Assembly: GCF_025370935.1 (NCBI RefSeq)
Contig: NC_133501.1
Span: forward strand, 5,577,173 to 5,641,172
Source: Choristoneura fumiferana
Taxonomy: Eukaryota; Arthropoda; Insecta; Lepidoptera; Tortricidae
DNA length: 64,000 nt
Direction of reading: 5' to 3'
Under the pieces are notes generated by a model. That model ran no database searches. It saw nothing but the letters and a program-made list of their open reading frames with translations, and was not told where the DNA came from. The translations under genes were made by a program, and so were the position numbers. This document shows, in pieces, positions 9,735 to 20,549 of this stretch; position 1 is the stretch's first letter; each line of letters opens with the position of its first letter.

Positions 9735-10462
9735 GACGACCAGATAGCCAAGTGGTTAGAGAGCTTGACTACGAATCTTGAGGCCCCGGGTTCGATTCCC
9801 GGCCGGAGCAGATATTTGTATGAATAATACGAATGTTTGTTCTCGGGTCTTGGATGTTTAATATACATGTCAGCGGCCGATCGTAAAATCCGTCAGATTA
9901 CGAGATTCCTAGGCATATCGTGAAATGGCGCCATTTCATGAATTTGCTAAAGGACATCAGCCATATCGTTCAAAACTCACCGTTAAATCATTTGCCTAGT
10001 GACGTTTAGGCGGTAGTACTATTAGTTATTCTGTAGTTTAGGCAGATCATGAAATTCGCCATATCGGTTCTGGCACTTCGGCGGCCGCTGCCGCGGCACG
10101 CTCGCTTCGCTCGCTCGGCTCGTGCGTAGTGGTCACAATTCATACTAACAACTCCTCGCTTCACTCGTACCTAAATTTTTCTTTTTTTCAGCATATCACG
10201 ATGTACCCGGTATAAAGCTAGGAATATCAACAAATGCGTTGCTCTAATCAATCTGTCGTATTGCTTCTCAGACACATCGTGATATGCCTGGCCAACTTTT
10301 AGGCATATCATATGGCGCCTTTCATGATGTGCCTAGGAATTTCGTGATCTGGCGGATTTTATGATCGGCCACCGACATATATTAAAGTATGTATTAAGCT
10401 AGTATCAATAGTAGAAGCTTTGCTTAATTTGTGTGTCCCATGATATTTATTTATTTATTATT
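9735..10462 (+). repeat. tRNA-derived SINE-1, split by an inserted palindromic element
   Basis: The head (9735-9873) has A-box-like TAGCCAAGTGGTTAGAG and B box GGGTTCGATTCCC. The tail (TATATTAAAGTATG...TTTGCTTAATTTGTGTG...GATATTTATTTATT) resumes at 10371 after the insert at 9874-10370. Other copies are at 14928-15197, 32145-32418, 60459-60728, 41831-42020 and, on minus, 29585-29793, 31890-31992 and 56590-56733. Confidence 0.8.
9874..10370. mobile_element. R8 palindromic DNA element nested in SINE-1
   Basis: Left end CGGCCGATCGTAAAATCCG...GATTCCTAGGCATATCGTG is mirrored by ...CCTAGGAATTTCGTGATC...GATTTTATGATCGGCC. The centre holds the GC-rich phrase GCACGCTCGCTTCGCTCGC. A truncated copy lies at 31628-31885. 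No ORF. Confidence 0.7.
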
Positions 10463-10799
10463 ATACATACTTATTTACATACATTTTCTAGCTCTTATTT
10501 AGTGACACTATTTGATTGCCATAATTTCATTTGCAACAATAGCATTTGTCATAAGCAACGTTTGCCATAAAATTAAAAAAAAAGGGTTTTTTTGAAATTT
10601 CTTCTTGCAGTAGGTTACATTAGTACTTATAAAACGTTTTTTTTTAATATACTACTTATTTCAGAAATGGCAATTTTTTGCTTACATTTATCGTTTGGAA
10701 CTAAAACAACAAATTGATGTAGTTGTCCCATGTCATTTGTTTATGTCATAAATGTTTGAATCGTCCTGCAAAATATTTATTACAATTCGACACAGCCGA

Positions 10800-10850
10800 A
10801 AAACATATATATATCAACGCATATATATATATATATATATATATATTTTA
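10800..10850. repeat. (AT)n microsatellite
   Basis: An uninterrupted run of TA dinucleotides at about 10822-10846 is flanked by shorter runs. Confidence 0.9.
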
Positions 10851-10898
10851 ATGTTGCTGTAGCTTTTGTATTAGAAATATTATAATTGAATCAAAGTC

Positions 10899-11622
10899 AA
10901 AAAAACTGGGCAAGTGCGAGTCAGCCTTGCGCACGTGGGGCTCCGTACTATTATCTATACAACATTAAACATTAGCAAAAAAAACACGTTTGTTGTAGGA
11001 GCCCCCCTTAAATATTTATTTTATTCTAAGATTGTTTGTTTTTTGGAATCTTTTTGTATTTTTTATTTCAATTCCAAATTTTTTGCTACTTTTTCGGTCA
11101 TCCCGTAAAACCTATATCGAAAATACAAACAAACAATGTATTTCAATGCAATATAAATGTATTTTATTTGCAATGTATTTGTATTTTCGATATAGGTTTT
11201 ACGGAATGAAAAAGATTAAAAAAAAACAATCTTAATTTGATTGCTTAATAACGATATCTCTTGTCCGGGTGAGCGGTTAGTGTCGATGGAGTGCCGAAAA
11301 GTTTCTCGATGAGGGCTACGGTATAGATGTCGCTAGTGTCGCTGCTTAAGTGGCTAAATAAGAAACAACACAAGCTGAGATATGAGGTGCATAGGAGAAA
11401 TTCATGTCTGTATCGTTGTCTGGTTTTTCTGTGCATCTATATTTCAGTTTGTATTTTCGATATTTATTTTATTCTGTTTTAGTATAGCGGCAACAGAAAT
11501 ACATCATCTATGAAAACTTCAACTGTCTAGCTATCACAGTTCATGAGATACAGCCTGGCGACAGACAGACAGACGGACGGACGGACAGTGTAGTTTTTAC
11601 CCTTTGGGCACGGAACCCTAAA
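10899..11622 (+). repeat. Composite repeat: lepidopteran AAGTGCGAGTC element with inserted hairpin family
   Basis: The outer element starts with CTGGGCAAGTGCGAGTCAGCC and ends with GGCACGGAACCCTAAAAAA at about 11622. Inside (11038-11236) is an imperfect hairpin whose arms carry CTTTTTGTATTTTTTATTTC and CCCGTAAAACCTATATCG. It is followed by ATATCTCTTGTCCGGGTGAG and a SINE-4 3' end (11409-11467). Similar composites lie at 14280-14600, 31283-31650 and 46370-46610. Confidence 0.6.
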
Positions 11623-12895
11623 AAAAGGATACCATCGTTGATGATAATGCAATGCCACGGCACTTACAATTATATTCAAAAAAATATAGCCTTAAGTATG
11701 TTTAATATAAGTATCTATGGTTGTTATTGTAACGTAAAGTACAAATATATTGTTCCAAAATGTAACTCAGTGTTCAAAATATAACAAATAATATTTTTTT
11801 ATTCTTTGCGAGGTGGGTAGAAATGCTTTTTTATACTTAGTATGTAAAGAAAATTAATAATGTTTAATATTATAATTCTTTATATAATAGTGAATAATGT
11901 TTTCCGTCGTATTTTATCGGATAAGTTCGTGTTTATCATGCTATCTCAATCAGCGCCAGTAAACTTCAGTAAGCTAGTTGAGATAGCAAGATAAATGCGA
12001 ACTTTACCGACGAAATACGATGGAAAACATTATTCAATAGATCTGTACCCTTAGTGTAAGTTTTCGGTTACAAAATACGCCTCGATTGCGTTCGCGTTAA
12101 AATCTCAATTTGTATGGAAACACGAACAGCGCCTCTAGCGGAACGTTTGCGATGTTCGTGTTTCCAAACAACAAGGTACTGTACCAGTGTGGATACGATA
12201 ACAACACACGTTTTTTTTTTTGCGTAGTCATGTACAGTTACAGGCAGTGCCACGAGAGTTGAAGTGAATGATTATACGCACAGCTATACGTTATGTCAAT
12301 AAAATGTATAAAAAGGGTAAACAAACGCCATTTAGCCGACCATAGACATTTAATGATGCGAAAACCTGGAATCTAATGCAAAATAATTAATCTGTTCAGT
12401 AATTCAATTAATTTATTAATTGAATACATCAAAGTATTTTTGTCTAATTTATTATTTACAATACTTGATTTAATTCCAAAGACTGTTTATTCAAGTATAA
12501 AAGCAGTAAATGTTTTTTTAATTTTAAGGTACTTACCTAAATAAATTATAAACGCTTAGTCAATCGAGTATTAATCGATTTTTTAGATATCAAATTTTCC
12601 ACCATCCCTATATACCCTACGCTAGTCTATGCTACTACAAATTATACATGAGTTTCATTCAAGAAATAACGTCATATTTTGACGAAGATTTTTTAAATGA
12701 AAATTAAATATTGAAATCAAGTGAATTTTGGTGAAAAAAGTGATTAGACGTCTAGTTAAAACGCACGAATTTTAGATGAATGTGTTATTGATTCGATGAG
12801 GGAGTGTTTATACTTACAAGAATTTTGATGAAATCGGTTTGTTTACACTTTCCATAAATTGGATTGACATAACGTATACAACATGTCGTATCGTG
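11623..12895. other. Intergenic, no gene recognised
   Basis: AT-rich sequence with short ORFs only. An imperfect inverted pair is visible around 11890-12030 (AATGTTTTCCGTCGTATTTT versus AATACGATGGAAAACATT), so a small palindromic element is likely there. GCCACGAGAGTTGAAGTGAA at about 12250 is a shared repeat word also found at 31126. Confidence 0.5.
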
Positions 12896-12904
12896 TAATG
12901 AAAG

Positions 12905-13066
12905 GGGTGACACTCTTTCCCGGCCCGGATAATACCAACATGGAAATACCGACCCTGTTTTTCGTGTACACGCCTATAGAAGCTCCTGTCAGTTTCTATG
13001 GGCGGGTACACAAAAGACAGGGCATTTCAATGTCGGTGTTATCCGGGCCGGGAAAGAGTGTCACCC
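12905..13066. mobile_element. Mutator-like MITE with perfect 9-bp target duplication
   Basis: The element begins GGGTGACACTCTTTCCCGGC and ends with the reverse complement of the same ...GAGTGTCACCC. Inverted ends run about 45 bp with few mismatches in a 162-bp element. TAATGAAAG stands immediately on both sides (12896-12904 and 13067-13075). A 9-bp duplication fits Mutator-like elements. No ORF is expected. Confidence 0.85.
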
Positions 13067-13399
13067 TAATGAAAGCAGGATTGTAACATTTACTCATTAA
13101 TGAAATTCTTCTTTTATACAATCAAATCTTTTGGTAGCTGGACAAATTCTTATTCTTTAGGCCAACGAAAGTCGGTACTATTGATTGACCCAAAGAATGA
13201 CAGTAAGTAAAGCCAAAATTTTAAAAAAAAACATTGTACTTATTTATTAATGACAGTATATATATATATTTTTAAATGTAGTAGATTTTTATGGTAGTCG
13301 AACAAAAAACACCAGAATTGCCTCCTATATCGTAAATAATCGAAAATTCCTTTTTATAATGATAAATAAAATCGATAAGGTGTAATTTTTAAAATAAGG

Positions 13400-13530
13400 T
13401 CACACGGATTACGTATTGATAGTTGAGGTATTCCCGACATGTTTCGAACCATGCCGTGGTTCTTTTTCAAGGTGAGCTCGAACGGAAAGCCACTGCAACA
13501 CACGTTAAATACCTACATGAGTGATCGTGT
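13400..13530 (-). repeat. Remnant of a second Penelope-type terminal repeat with hammerhead-like core
   Basis: On the minus strand the words run CACCTTGAAAAAGAACC, then a stem GAACCA/TGGTTC around CGGC, then CGAAACATGTC. That is the order of a hammerhead core with a damaged CTGAnGA box. Only the terminal region is left, with no RT coding nearby. Confidence 0.45.
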
Positions 13531-13725
13531 ACCTTATTTTATTTATTTATAGTTATTTATGTGTCTCACGGTAGTTTTAATTCATAGATATAGTTTACAT
13601 ATTATAGCTTTTAATGTACTTTTACAATGCTAAAAATATGATTATAATATATTGAACTCGTTATCATCTTACGTATACATTTTACATACAGTTGAAGAAA
13701 CTGGATGGAACTTTTTTCATTAACA

Positions 13726-14084
13726 ATACGGTATTTGACAATTCCTGATGTTGCTATATCTTAATATTATTATGAAAATATAGATAAACAGATAGTGTTT
13801 AGCGAAGAAAAAATTTTAAATCGGTTGAAAATTGGATTTAAAGTGATTTTTTGAAAAATCAATATACCTGTCTCTTTCTCAAACGCTTTTCTCTATGCAG
13901 CAAGTATGGCGGTACTGGCGTGTGACGTCACATGCCAGTATGTCTTTCTCTGTCTAATCTTGAATTTCAAAGCTTTATAACTTTGTTATTTGTAAAGGTA
14001 GCTTAAAAATTGTTTTTCTATTCGATAACAGGCATTGTGTAGTTTTAATTTATACAACATATACAAAATAGTCAAATACCGTAT
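13726..14084. mobile_element. MITE with ATACGGTATTTGAC inverted ends
   Basis: ATACGGTATTTGACA at the left and GTCAAATACCGTAT at the right form inverted ends of about 15 bp around 359 bp without an ORF. Confidence 0.55.
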
Positions 14085-14502
14085 TTCGCTAGTATTTCAT
14101 TGGAAAATGTATGGGATGTCAACATTGTCAACATGACATTAGTAGCACAGATTCCACCTTAGGTTGCGATTCAGTTTCCTTGACTGTACATCCGTACAAA
14201 ATCCGAAAAACAAAGAGGTGCTAGCTGGACCTACGCCCTCTGCTTGATCGGCCCAGGGCTTTGGTAGAAAAATCATATTTAAGATTGGTTTTTGGAGTAT
14301 TTTTGTATTTTTTATTTCAACTCCAAATTTGTTACTTTTACGGACATCTCTTGTCCGGATGAGCGGTTAGTTCAGAATTTCAGAAGGAGTGTTGACGTTT
14401 CTCGATGATAGCTAAACATAGATGTCGCTAGTGTCGCTGCTTAAGTGGCTAAATAAGAAACAAACAAGCTGAGATATGTGGTGCATAGGAGAAATTCGTA
14501 GC

Positions 14503-14598
14503 AGCACGGAATGCCGAGGACCTGGGTTCGATTCCCAGCGCTGGTCTCTTTTTCTGTTTTTTCTGTGCATTCATGTTCCAGTTTGTATTTTTGATATT
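14503..14598 (+). repeat. SINE-4 copy
   Basis: GGAATGCCGAGGACCTGGG, B box GGGTTCGATTCCC, CGCTGGTCTC, then TTTTTCTGTGCATTCATG and the GTATTTTTGATAT end. Confidence 0.7.
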
Positions 14599-14927
14599 AT
14601 TATGAATCATATTTGTTTATAAGATTGTTCAAAAGCAGTGTTTTGCAGCACATCGGCAGCGGGCCGCAGTTTGACGACCACTGACCTAATGTATCTATTT
14701 GTATTTGGGTTGATCAACTTGTTAGTGTAGCCACAAAACAGACAGGTACAGAAGTCAACCTCATGTATGTACTTCACTTTTCATACCTACACTCGGTGAT
14801 TGCTCTAGGGTTGTCAACTATGTGGCTTATGCACAAAAAACTATTAGTATCTAGTTGTCGGATTTATTGTTGAGAATGAAACGGGAAGAATGGAAATATA
14901 AACTAATAGTACCAGTAGTATAAGTTA

Positions 14928-15197
14928 GACGACCAGATGGCCTAGTGGTTAGAGAACCTGACTACGAAGCTTGAGGTCCCGGGTTCGATTCCCGTGTCGG
15001 GGCAGATATTTGTATGAAAGATACGAATGTTTGTTCTCGGGTCTTGGGTGTTTACTATGTATTTAAGTATGTATCTATCTATATAATTATATTTATCCGT
15101 TGCTTAGTACCTATAACACAAGCTTTGCTAAGCTTACTTTGGGACTAGGTCAATTGGTGTGAATTGTCCTGTGATATTTATTTATTTATTTATTTAT
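14928..15197 (+). repeat. SINE-1 full-length copy
   Basis: Starts GACGACCAGATGGCCTAGTG, has B box GGGTTCGATTCCC, then CAGATATTTGTATGA and GAATGTTTGTTCTCGGG. It ends ATTGTCCTGTGATATTTATT repeated. Confidence 0.85.
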
Positions 15198-15499
15198 AGT
15201 AACTAAAATATTTTAATGTTAATTTGTTATATTACAATTTTTTAAATTTGTCACAGAAAATATCTTGCGACGATTTCGACATTGGCGAAATGCACGATTA
15301 TTATATTTAAAAGTGTAATAAATTCGCATTCTCCATTATTGCACAAAAAAGTTCATAGACGCGTGTCTCAAGCGGATGGCACTCGCGCTCGCACTGGTCC
15401 CAACCGGTCCGAGATATCGTGTCCGTGAGCAGTGTCTATGTGTGCGTTGCTCGAGCGTACTTTGTATGTAGATTGATTTCTGTGTCTATTTTGTGGTGT

Positions 15500-15716
15500 A
15501 GCTTGTTGCCATGGAAACTTCTCCCAAGTTTCTAGTTAAAAGTATTATATTATGGTGTACAAATCCACTAACAGTTAGGAGCTGAGACAGTTTTGAGGCA
15601 ATTCCTTCATGGCTCAAGCTAATAGTGTAAATTGCAATTATATTTCTAACAGTGTATCAATGTTGTCTTCTGAGTTACGGGACAGATTTACATACACTAA
15701 AAAGTTGATTGACACA
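15500..15716 (-). mobile_element. R6 MITE (minus copy)
   Basis: The right end CACTAAAAAGTTGATTGACAC matches the end of the better copy at 57687-57963. Internal words AATCCACTAACAGTTAGG and GCAATTCCTTCATGGCTC are shared in reverse orientation. Confidence 0.6.
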
Positions 15717-16756
15717 TTCGTTTGTTGTATTTAAATAAATATTTATGTTAAATTGATATTTTAAGTAATTATGCTAGCACATTTACTAAAATTAAATTAA
15801 CTATTTTTAAACTCATTTCACCTTAAAGAAATTAAACTTTTATATGTGTTTTATGTGTAATAAAGAGCTATACTTACTTACATACACACTTTCTTTTAAC
15901 CCTTCGTCTGGTCCACCATTTTGCACATTTGGCTTATGAGCGAATTCCAGCAGCGGGAGGGCAAAAAAATTTCTTCATCTGGCAGCCTCTATTTTGGATA
16001 TTTTGGCTTATCTGGCGCAGGGTTCCAACGAGGCACTTAGTTCTAGCTTAAGCTTTTTAGAAAAGCTGCAATTCAACTGCTTTTTTGTATGAAACCTATG
16101 CAAATGAGGTATATTTTTCGAATCACGGCAAAATACTCTATCAGATTCTACACAGATATTATGCTTAGGGTGTAAAAATAAAATAACATTCCACGTCAAA
16201 CAGAGATAAAGAATTTTTCCCAATTTTGGTATAAAAACTTCCTTAATTATTAAATAACACATTTTTTTTATTCAAATTTGCATTTTATTTACAATAATAT
16301 AATTATACACTGTTTGAAAACATAGACTGAAAAAAATCACATAACCCTGTACATTTTTTTTATCAGTAGAAGGTTTACAAAAAATCGGCCCTATAACAGG
16401 AGCCCCGCGCAAGTGAACACGGAAGAGTGAAGTTTCTATGAAAATAATACTTTGTTGACAATACTGACCAACCTATAGCTTGTCTTTGTTCAATGATCTC
16501 GCATTGCTATGTGTTAGAATAGTGCAGATCCAGTTTTAGGCACGCAAATACACATAAAAGCAGAGTCCCAGGGTTAATATCTTCTGCATGAAAATCAAAA
16601 AGTATCCTTTCTCTACCTAACCTTGACCTAGAGCTAAAAATATGGCACTAAAATTTATGCAGTAATAGGTAATTTCGTATATAGAGTGGGCTGAATTTTG
16701 TGCTGTAGGTATCTATAGCCATAGCTATACCTACATATACTTTTCAAGACAAGTCT

Positions 16757-16885
16757 AGTCAAAATATCTTTATTCAATTTACGCTCTACAAGCACTTATG
16801 AATGTCAAAAAAATCTAACACCGGTTCAGAAAAACCTCTGTTGAGAAGAATCCGGCAAGAAACTCAACGAGGTATATATTTTTAA
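16757..16885 (+). repeat. R5 SINE-like repeat
   Basis: Contains GTCAAAATATCTTTATTC, AAGCACTTATGAATGTC, GGTTCAGAAAAACCTCTG and GGCAAGAAACTCAACGAGG. Other copies are at 27013-27148, 53074-53370 and 52712-52958 (minus). Confidence 0.75.
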
Positions 16886-17040
16886 CAGATTTACTTTTTT
16901 CTGTACTTATAAAGTTATCCCTTCCCCCCAAATTTTTAAATTAAACAAACAAGTAATTTATTGAATCAGATGTTACCTTGCGCAGGTTTTTCAATGAAAT
17001 TATAAACAGTACTTTGCTCTCCCGCGACTTTATAATACTT

Positions 17041-17215
17041 CACACACACAATTGAACTTCTTCGGAGGTGTGTGCAGGTTTCCTCTCGTCATCATGTTTT
17101 CCTTCACAGTAAAAGCTCATGGATTTCTAAAACTTAGAAGTGCGGGCGCAGGATTGAACCCGCGACCCTCTGCTTGAGAGGCCATAGGGCAAAACAACTA
17201 GACCACTACGGCTTT
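17041..17215 (-). repeat. SINE-2 copy (minus)
   Basis: Reverse B box GGATTGAACCCGCG and GCTTGAGAGGCC, with body words GTGCAGGTTTCCTC and ATGTTTTCCTTCACAG in reverse of the 5806-6092 copy. Confidence 0.7.
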
Positions 17216-17384
17216 CTTTGAGTTGCCATTATAGGTAAAGCCCGGTTTACATTCATCTGTCGTGTTGTGTTGTGTCGTGACGCATCAGAACGGTATCGGT
17301 GTCATGGCTGCGTTTACATTTTTATCTGATGCAGTGTGTTGTGACGGCTTGTGTTGTGTCGCATCACACACAAGCATAGAGAGG

Positions 17385-17412
17385 GGGAGAGAGAGAGAGA
17401 GAGAGAGAGAGC
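17385..17412. repeat. (GA)n microsatellite
   Basis: Run of GA dinucleotides following GAGGGG. Confidence 0.9.
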
Positions 17413-17689
17413 ATCACGAAACAACGCGACAGATAAATTTGAACTGGGCTAAAGTTTCCATTATTCCTATACAAGGTTTTCAAATTCAAATCATTTATTC
17501 TGTAAATAGGTCGCAATGGGCACTTTTACGCATCATTTTTTTAAACAGTTACTAGCGCTTTCGTAAAGACCATCATTGCCAAGAAGAATGCGCCCCAAGA
17601 AGCTTGGCACCTGTAGGAGAGAACCACCTGTAAGTAGTATGGGAGATAGCCAATTAATGTAAAGCAATCGAGTGGGGATAGAGGGGCGG

Positions 17690-17941
17690 GTCGAAGCAGG
17701 TTATAACCTAACTAACAAAAAGTTGGATGATTCCCGACATTGTCACTTCAAAGTTTGATATCTCAAAAACGGCTGAACTGATTTTGATAAAAATCTAAAA
17801 ACCATTGCTAGAAAACCTGCGTTCAAATAAAAAAAACCGCATTCAAATCGGTTCAACCGTTTAAGAGCTATGGTGCCACAGACAGACACACATAGCGGTC
17901 AAACTTATAACACCCCTCTTTTTGCGTCGGGGGTTAAAAAC
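17690..17941 (+). repeat. R2 repeat copy
   Basis: Shares TCAAAGTTTGATATCTCAAA, GCTAGAAAACCTGCG, GGTGCCACAGACAGACA and GGGGGTTAAAAA with the copies at 6210 and 45404. Confidence 0.7.
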
Positions 17942-18715
17942 TAGAGCGTGTCGGACACGCCCTGGAGAGGGTTCCGTAATATATAAGTTAAGCTGCTCTT
18001 AAGATACTAATATTTTTGATAGATCCTGAATTTTATCAAGCCGACAAGTAGAGCTTTTTCTCAAAAATTACCGTTAAAGTCTACATTATTTCTTATATTA
18101 TATCAGAAGGCTAAGTGCATAATTTATGGTTGGCGAGAAATTAAAAAATAAAAAAGATTGAAGGCGCGCAATTTATTATTGTCGAGTCTCGAACTTTTTA
18201 AAAAGTGAAAAAGGCCATGGAAATGTCGGCACAAGTTTATACGACTTGTCAGCCAACTCAACTGTTATTTTGTTGGAACTCAAGCCTTTTTTTATTGGAT
18301 CTGAAACAGCTTGTGGTGTGTCGGTGGAAAAATACACCTGCTGTTTTTTTTATTAAAAAAAAGGCGGGAAAGCGTGAAAAATTTAATTGGAAAAAATTAA
18401 ATGTTATAATTTATTTTGTTGAGAAAAGGTTTGTTCTAATTTAGTTTTTTCCTTCATGTCAGGGAAAAGCTTTATATTAGACTCGCAAACTCGTCCGTTT
18501 AATTCTCATACTCAGCCAGCAATTGCCTACTTCCAGGCCACGACAATAATCTACTATTACGAGTCCGCCCCGGGCAGCAATTTTGGGGGGCGACAAAATT
18601 CCATAATAAATAATACTGAATAATATCTAAATAATAATATATTTCCAGTTTTGTCAACCTTTATACGATTCGGATTACCTAATTATGTACTAGAATGAGC
18701 ACGAAATTTTCTATT

Positions 18716-18933
18716 ACCGTAAAGCGCTTCAACTTTTCCCTCTGGCCCCAACATTGCCTGATTCGATTTAGAGTCGATGACTAGCACCCTTCTAGGTTTT
18801 TAAACTTTTATCCCCCGTAATAATAATTCCCGTGTAGATAAAAGTTTAAAACCTATAAGAGTGCTAAGTTATCGACTCTAAATCGAATCAGGCAATGTTG
18901 GAGCCAAAGGGCAAAGTTGAAGCAGTTTACGGT
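18716..18933. mobile_element. Long palindromic MITE
   Basis: About 95-bp arms: ACCGTAAAGCGCTTCAACTT...GATTTAGAGTCGATGACTAG against CTCTAAATCGAATCAGGC...GCAGTTTACGGT, separated by about 25 bp. As RNA it would fold into one long hairpin. Confidence 0.75.
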
Positions 18934-18999
18934 TTTTATAGCGGCAACATTTCCTATTGTTATTGTTACTTATAATGTGTCATTGCTGTTATAAATAAA

Positions 19000-19027
19000 T
19001 TATTTTCTTTCTTTCTTTCTTTCTTTT
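19000..19027. repeat. (CTTT)n microsatellite
   Basis: Seven or so CTTT units after AATAAATTATTTT. Confidence 0.9.
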
Positions 19028-19159
19028 ACTTATTCTGTGTGACGATATCTGCGAATCCCCTATCTACAATAATGATATAGTGGGCATATACTTTTCAATA
19101 CAAAGAATATATCTTTGCTTATCACGTTGTTATTACGGTCATGGTATGATAGGTGTACT

Positions 19160-19740
19160 GCTGTTTCGGCAAAATATTTTTCGCCAAATTTCACTTCCCA
19201 AAAAACTTATCGCAGTAGTTTCATTTCCCTAACGAATCTTTAGCATATTAACATTTCGCATTTTTTTGGCATAATTTTACATTGTCAAATTTCATTATGA
19301 CCAACTTTTATTAAGCAAACGTTATCTTTTGGTGAATATTATATTTCAAAAATATGTTTGTTCAAAATGACACTTCACACGAACCAACCACAGAAACGAA
19401 CTGCAATCAGAAAAGTAGGTTAGGTTAGGTTAGAACTGCGACCCCCACAGAAACGAACTGCTAGGTACCAGAAAAGTAGGTTATTATGCCATGCAATATT
19501 TTGGGAAGGGTGCTTTATGCCAAACGATACATTTGACTAAATGATACTTGGTAATATGAAACATGACTAAGTAATTATTTTTGAAACAATAATTTGCCAA
19601 AAAAAAATTTACTAACTGTAAAATTGCGATGAGTTGTTTCAGCAAAATGTTTTTTTGCCAAATGATAATTTAAGTAAAATATTTTGGGATGTGATAGTTT
19701 GGGAAAAGTTTTTTGCCCATACATTAGTAATCCGGTACGC
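19160..19740. repeat. Element made of degenerate short motifs (GGCAAAATATTTTTCGCC type)
   Basis: A run of variants of 'not-touching' words such as CGGCAAAATATTTTTCGCC, GCCAAACGATACATTTG and AGCAAAATGTTTTTTTGCC. Orientation changes near the middle, where TAGGTTAGGTTAGG and a partial duplication (ACAGAAACGAACTGC twice) occur. No ORF. Confidence 0.5.
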
Positions 19741-20103
19741 TGTAATGAGTAGAGACATTTATGCTTAGTTAATGCGACCTAAGTACTTTTGGACGCCTCA
19801 TCATAGGTAATCATTAATAATGATAATTTTAATGGATCAGGGAGTCAAGGGAGTGCTTGACTAACAACTATACTTGGTTTGAATAGGTATTTAACTAAAT
19901 GTAAACAAACTTCAGCTGTCAGATTTGGTGCATTCAAGGTTTTTATACATTTTACTTACTTATCTATCATATCATTATAATATGAACCACATAGACTAGT
20001 GTAGGTACCTATGTCAATAGGTACAGAAATGTAAATGTTTAAATAGTAATGAAGGAATTTCAATATTTAAGACACATGGTTTATTTACATATAGTGTATC
20101 TTA

Positions 20104-20262
20104 CGAAAATTTAGGACAAACTATGGGAAAAAATGTATCATGTACGACGGAGCACAAACATACAATAAATTGCCTAGAGATATAAAAGATGCCAAATCAT
20201 TAAATACATTTAAAAAACTACTGAAAAGCCACATAGAAAGGGATTTTTCACTGCTTCAATAA
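20104..20262 (+). pseudogene. LINE ORF2 C-terminal fragment
   Basis: An open stretch ends ...YNKLPRDIKDAKSLNTFKKL then LKSHIERDFSLLQ and TAA. This NxLPxxIRxxxSxxxFKKxLK pattern is the C-terminal tail of CR1/Jockey-type non-LTR ORF2 proteins and also ends the LINE at 47595. The 3' sequence AAAATAAAAATCTTAAACC at about 20525 may be the element's end. Confidence 0.65.
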
Positions 20263-20549
20263 AATGAATCGCTAATCCGCGGGTACGCCCGCTCCGCCCC
20301 GGTACCATGTCGTGGCCTGAGTAAACATCGAAGGATAGAAAATGCACTATTAAAACTACCTTCAAAGAATTTTGTAATATAAGATAAGTAATTAAAATTG
20401 TTAATTAACGTAATAAACGTACTTGCATGTATACTCGTACTCTAAGATGGGTACGCAGTTATCCAAACCATTTTTTAGAATTAGTGTTTTTCTCTGTAAG
20501 TGAATCTTTATATTCTTTGAGAAAATAAAAATCTTAAACCATAAACCAA

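Noticed and set aside
9735..9830. tRNA-like sequence with A and B boxes
   Set aside because: At least eight copies with the same long 3' body exist in the window, and the cloverleaf is not complete, so these are tRNA-derived SINEs, not tRNA genes.
17262..17555. 97-residue ORF across the GA microsatellite
   Set aside because: The RERERERE stretch is just the (GA)n repeat, and the rest falls in interspersed repeat sequence.
19413..19432. Short TTAGG-type run (insect telomere motif)
   Set aside because: Only about three units are present inside a degenerate repeat; too few for an interstitial telomere claim.
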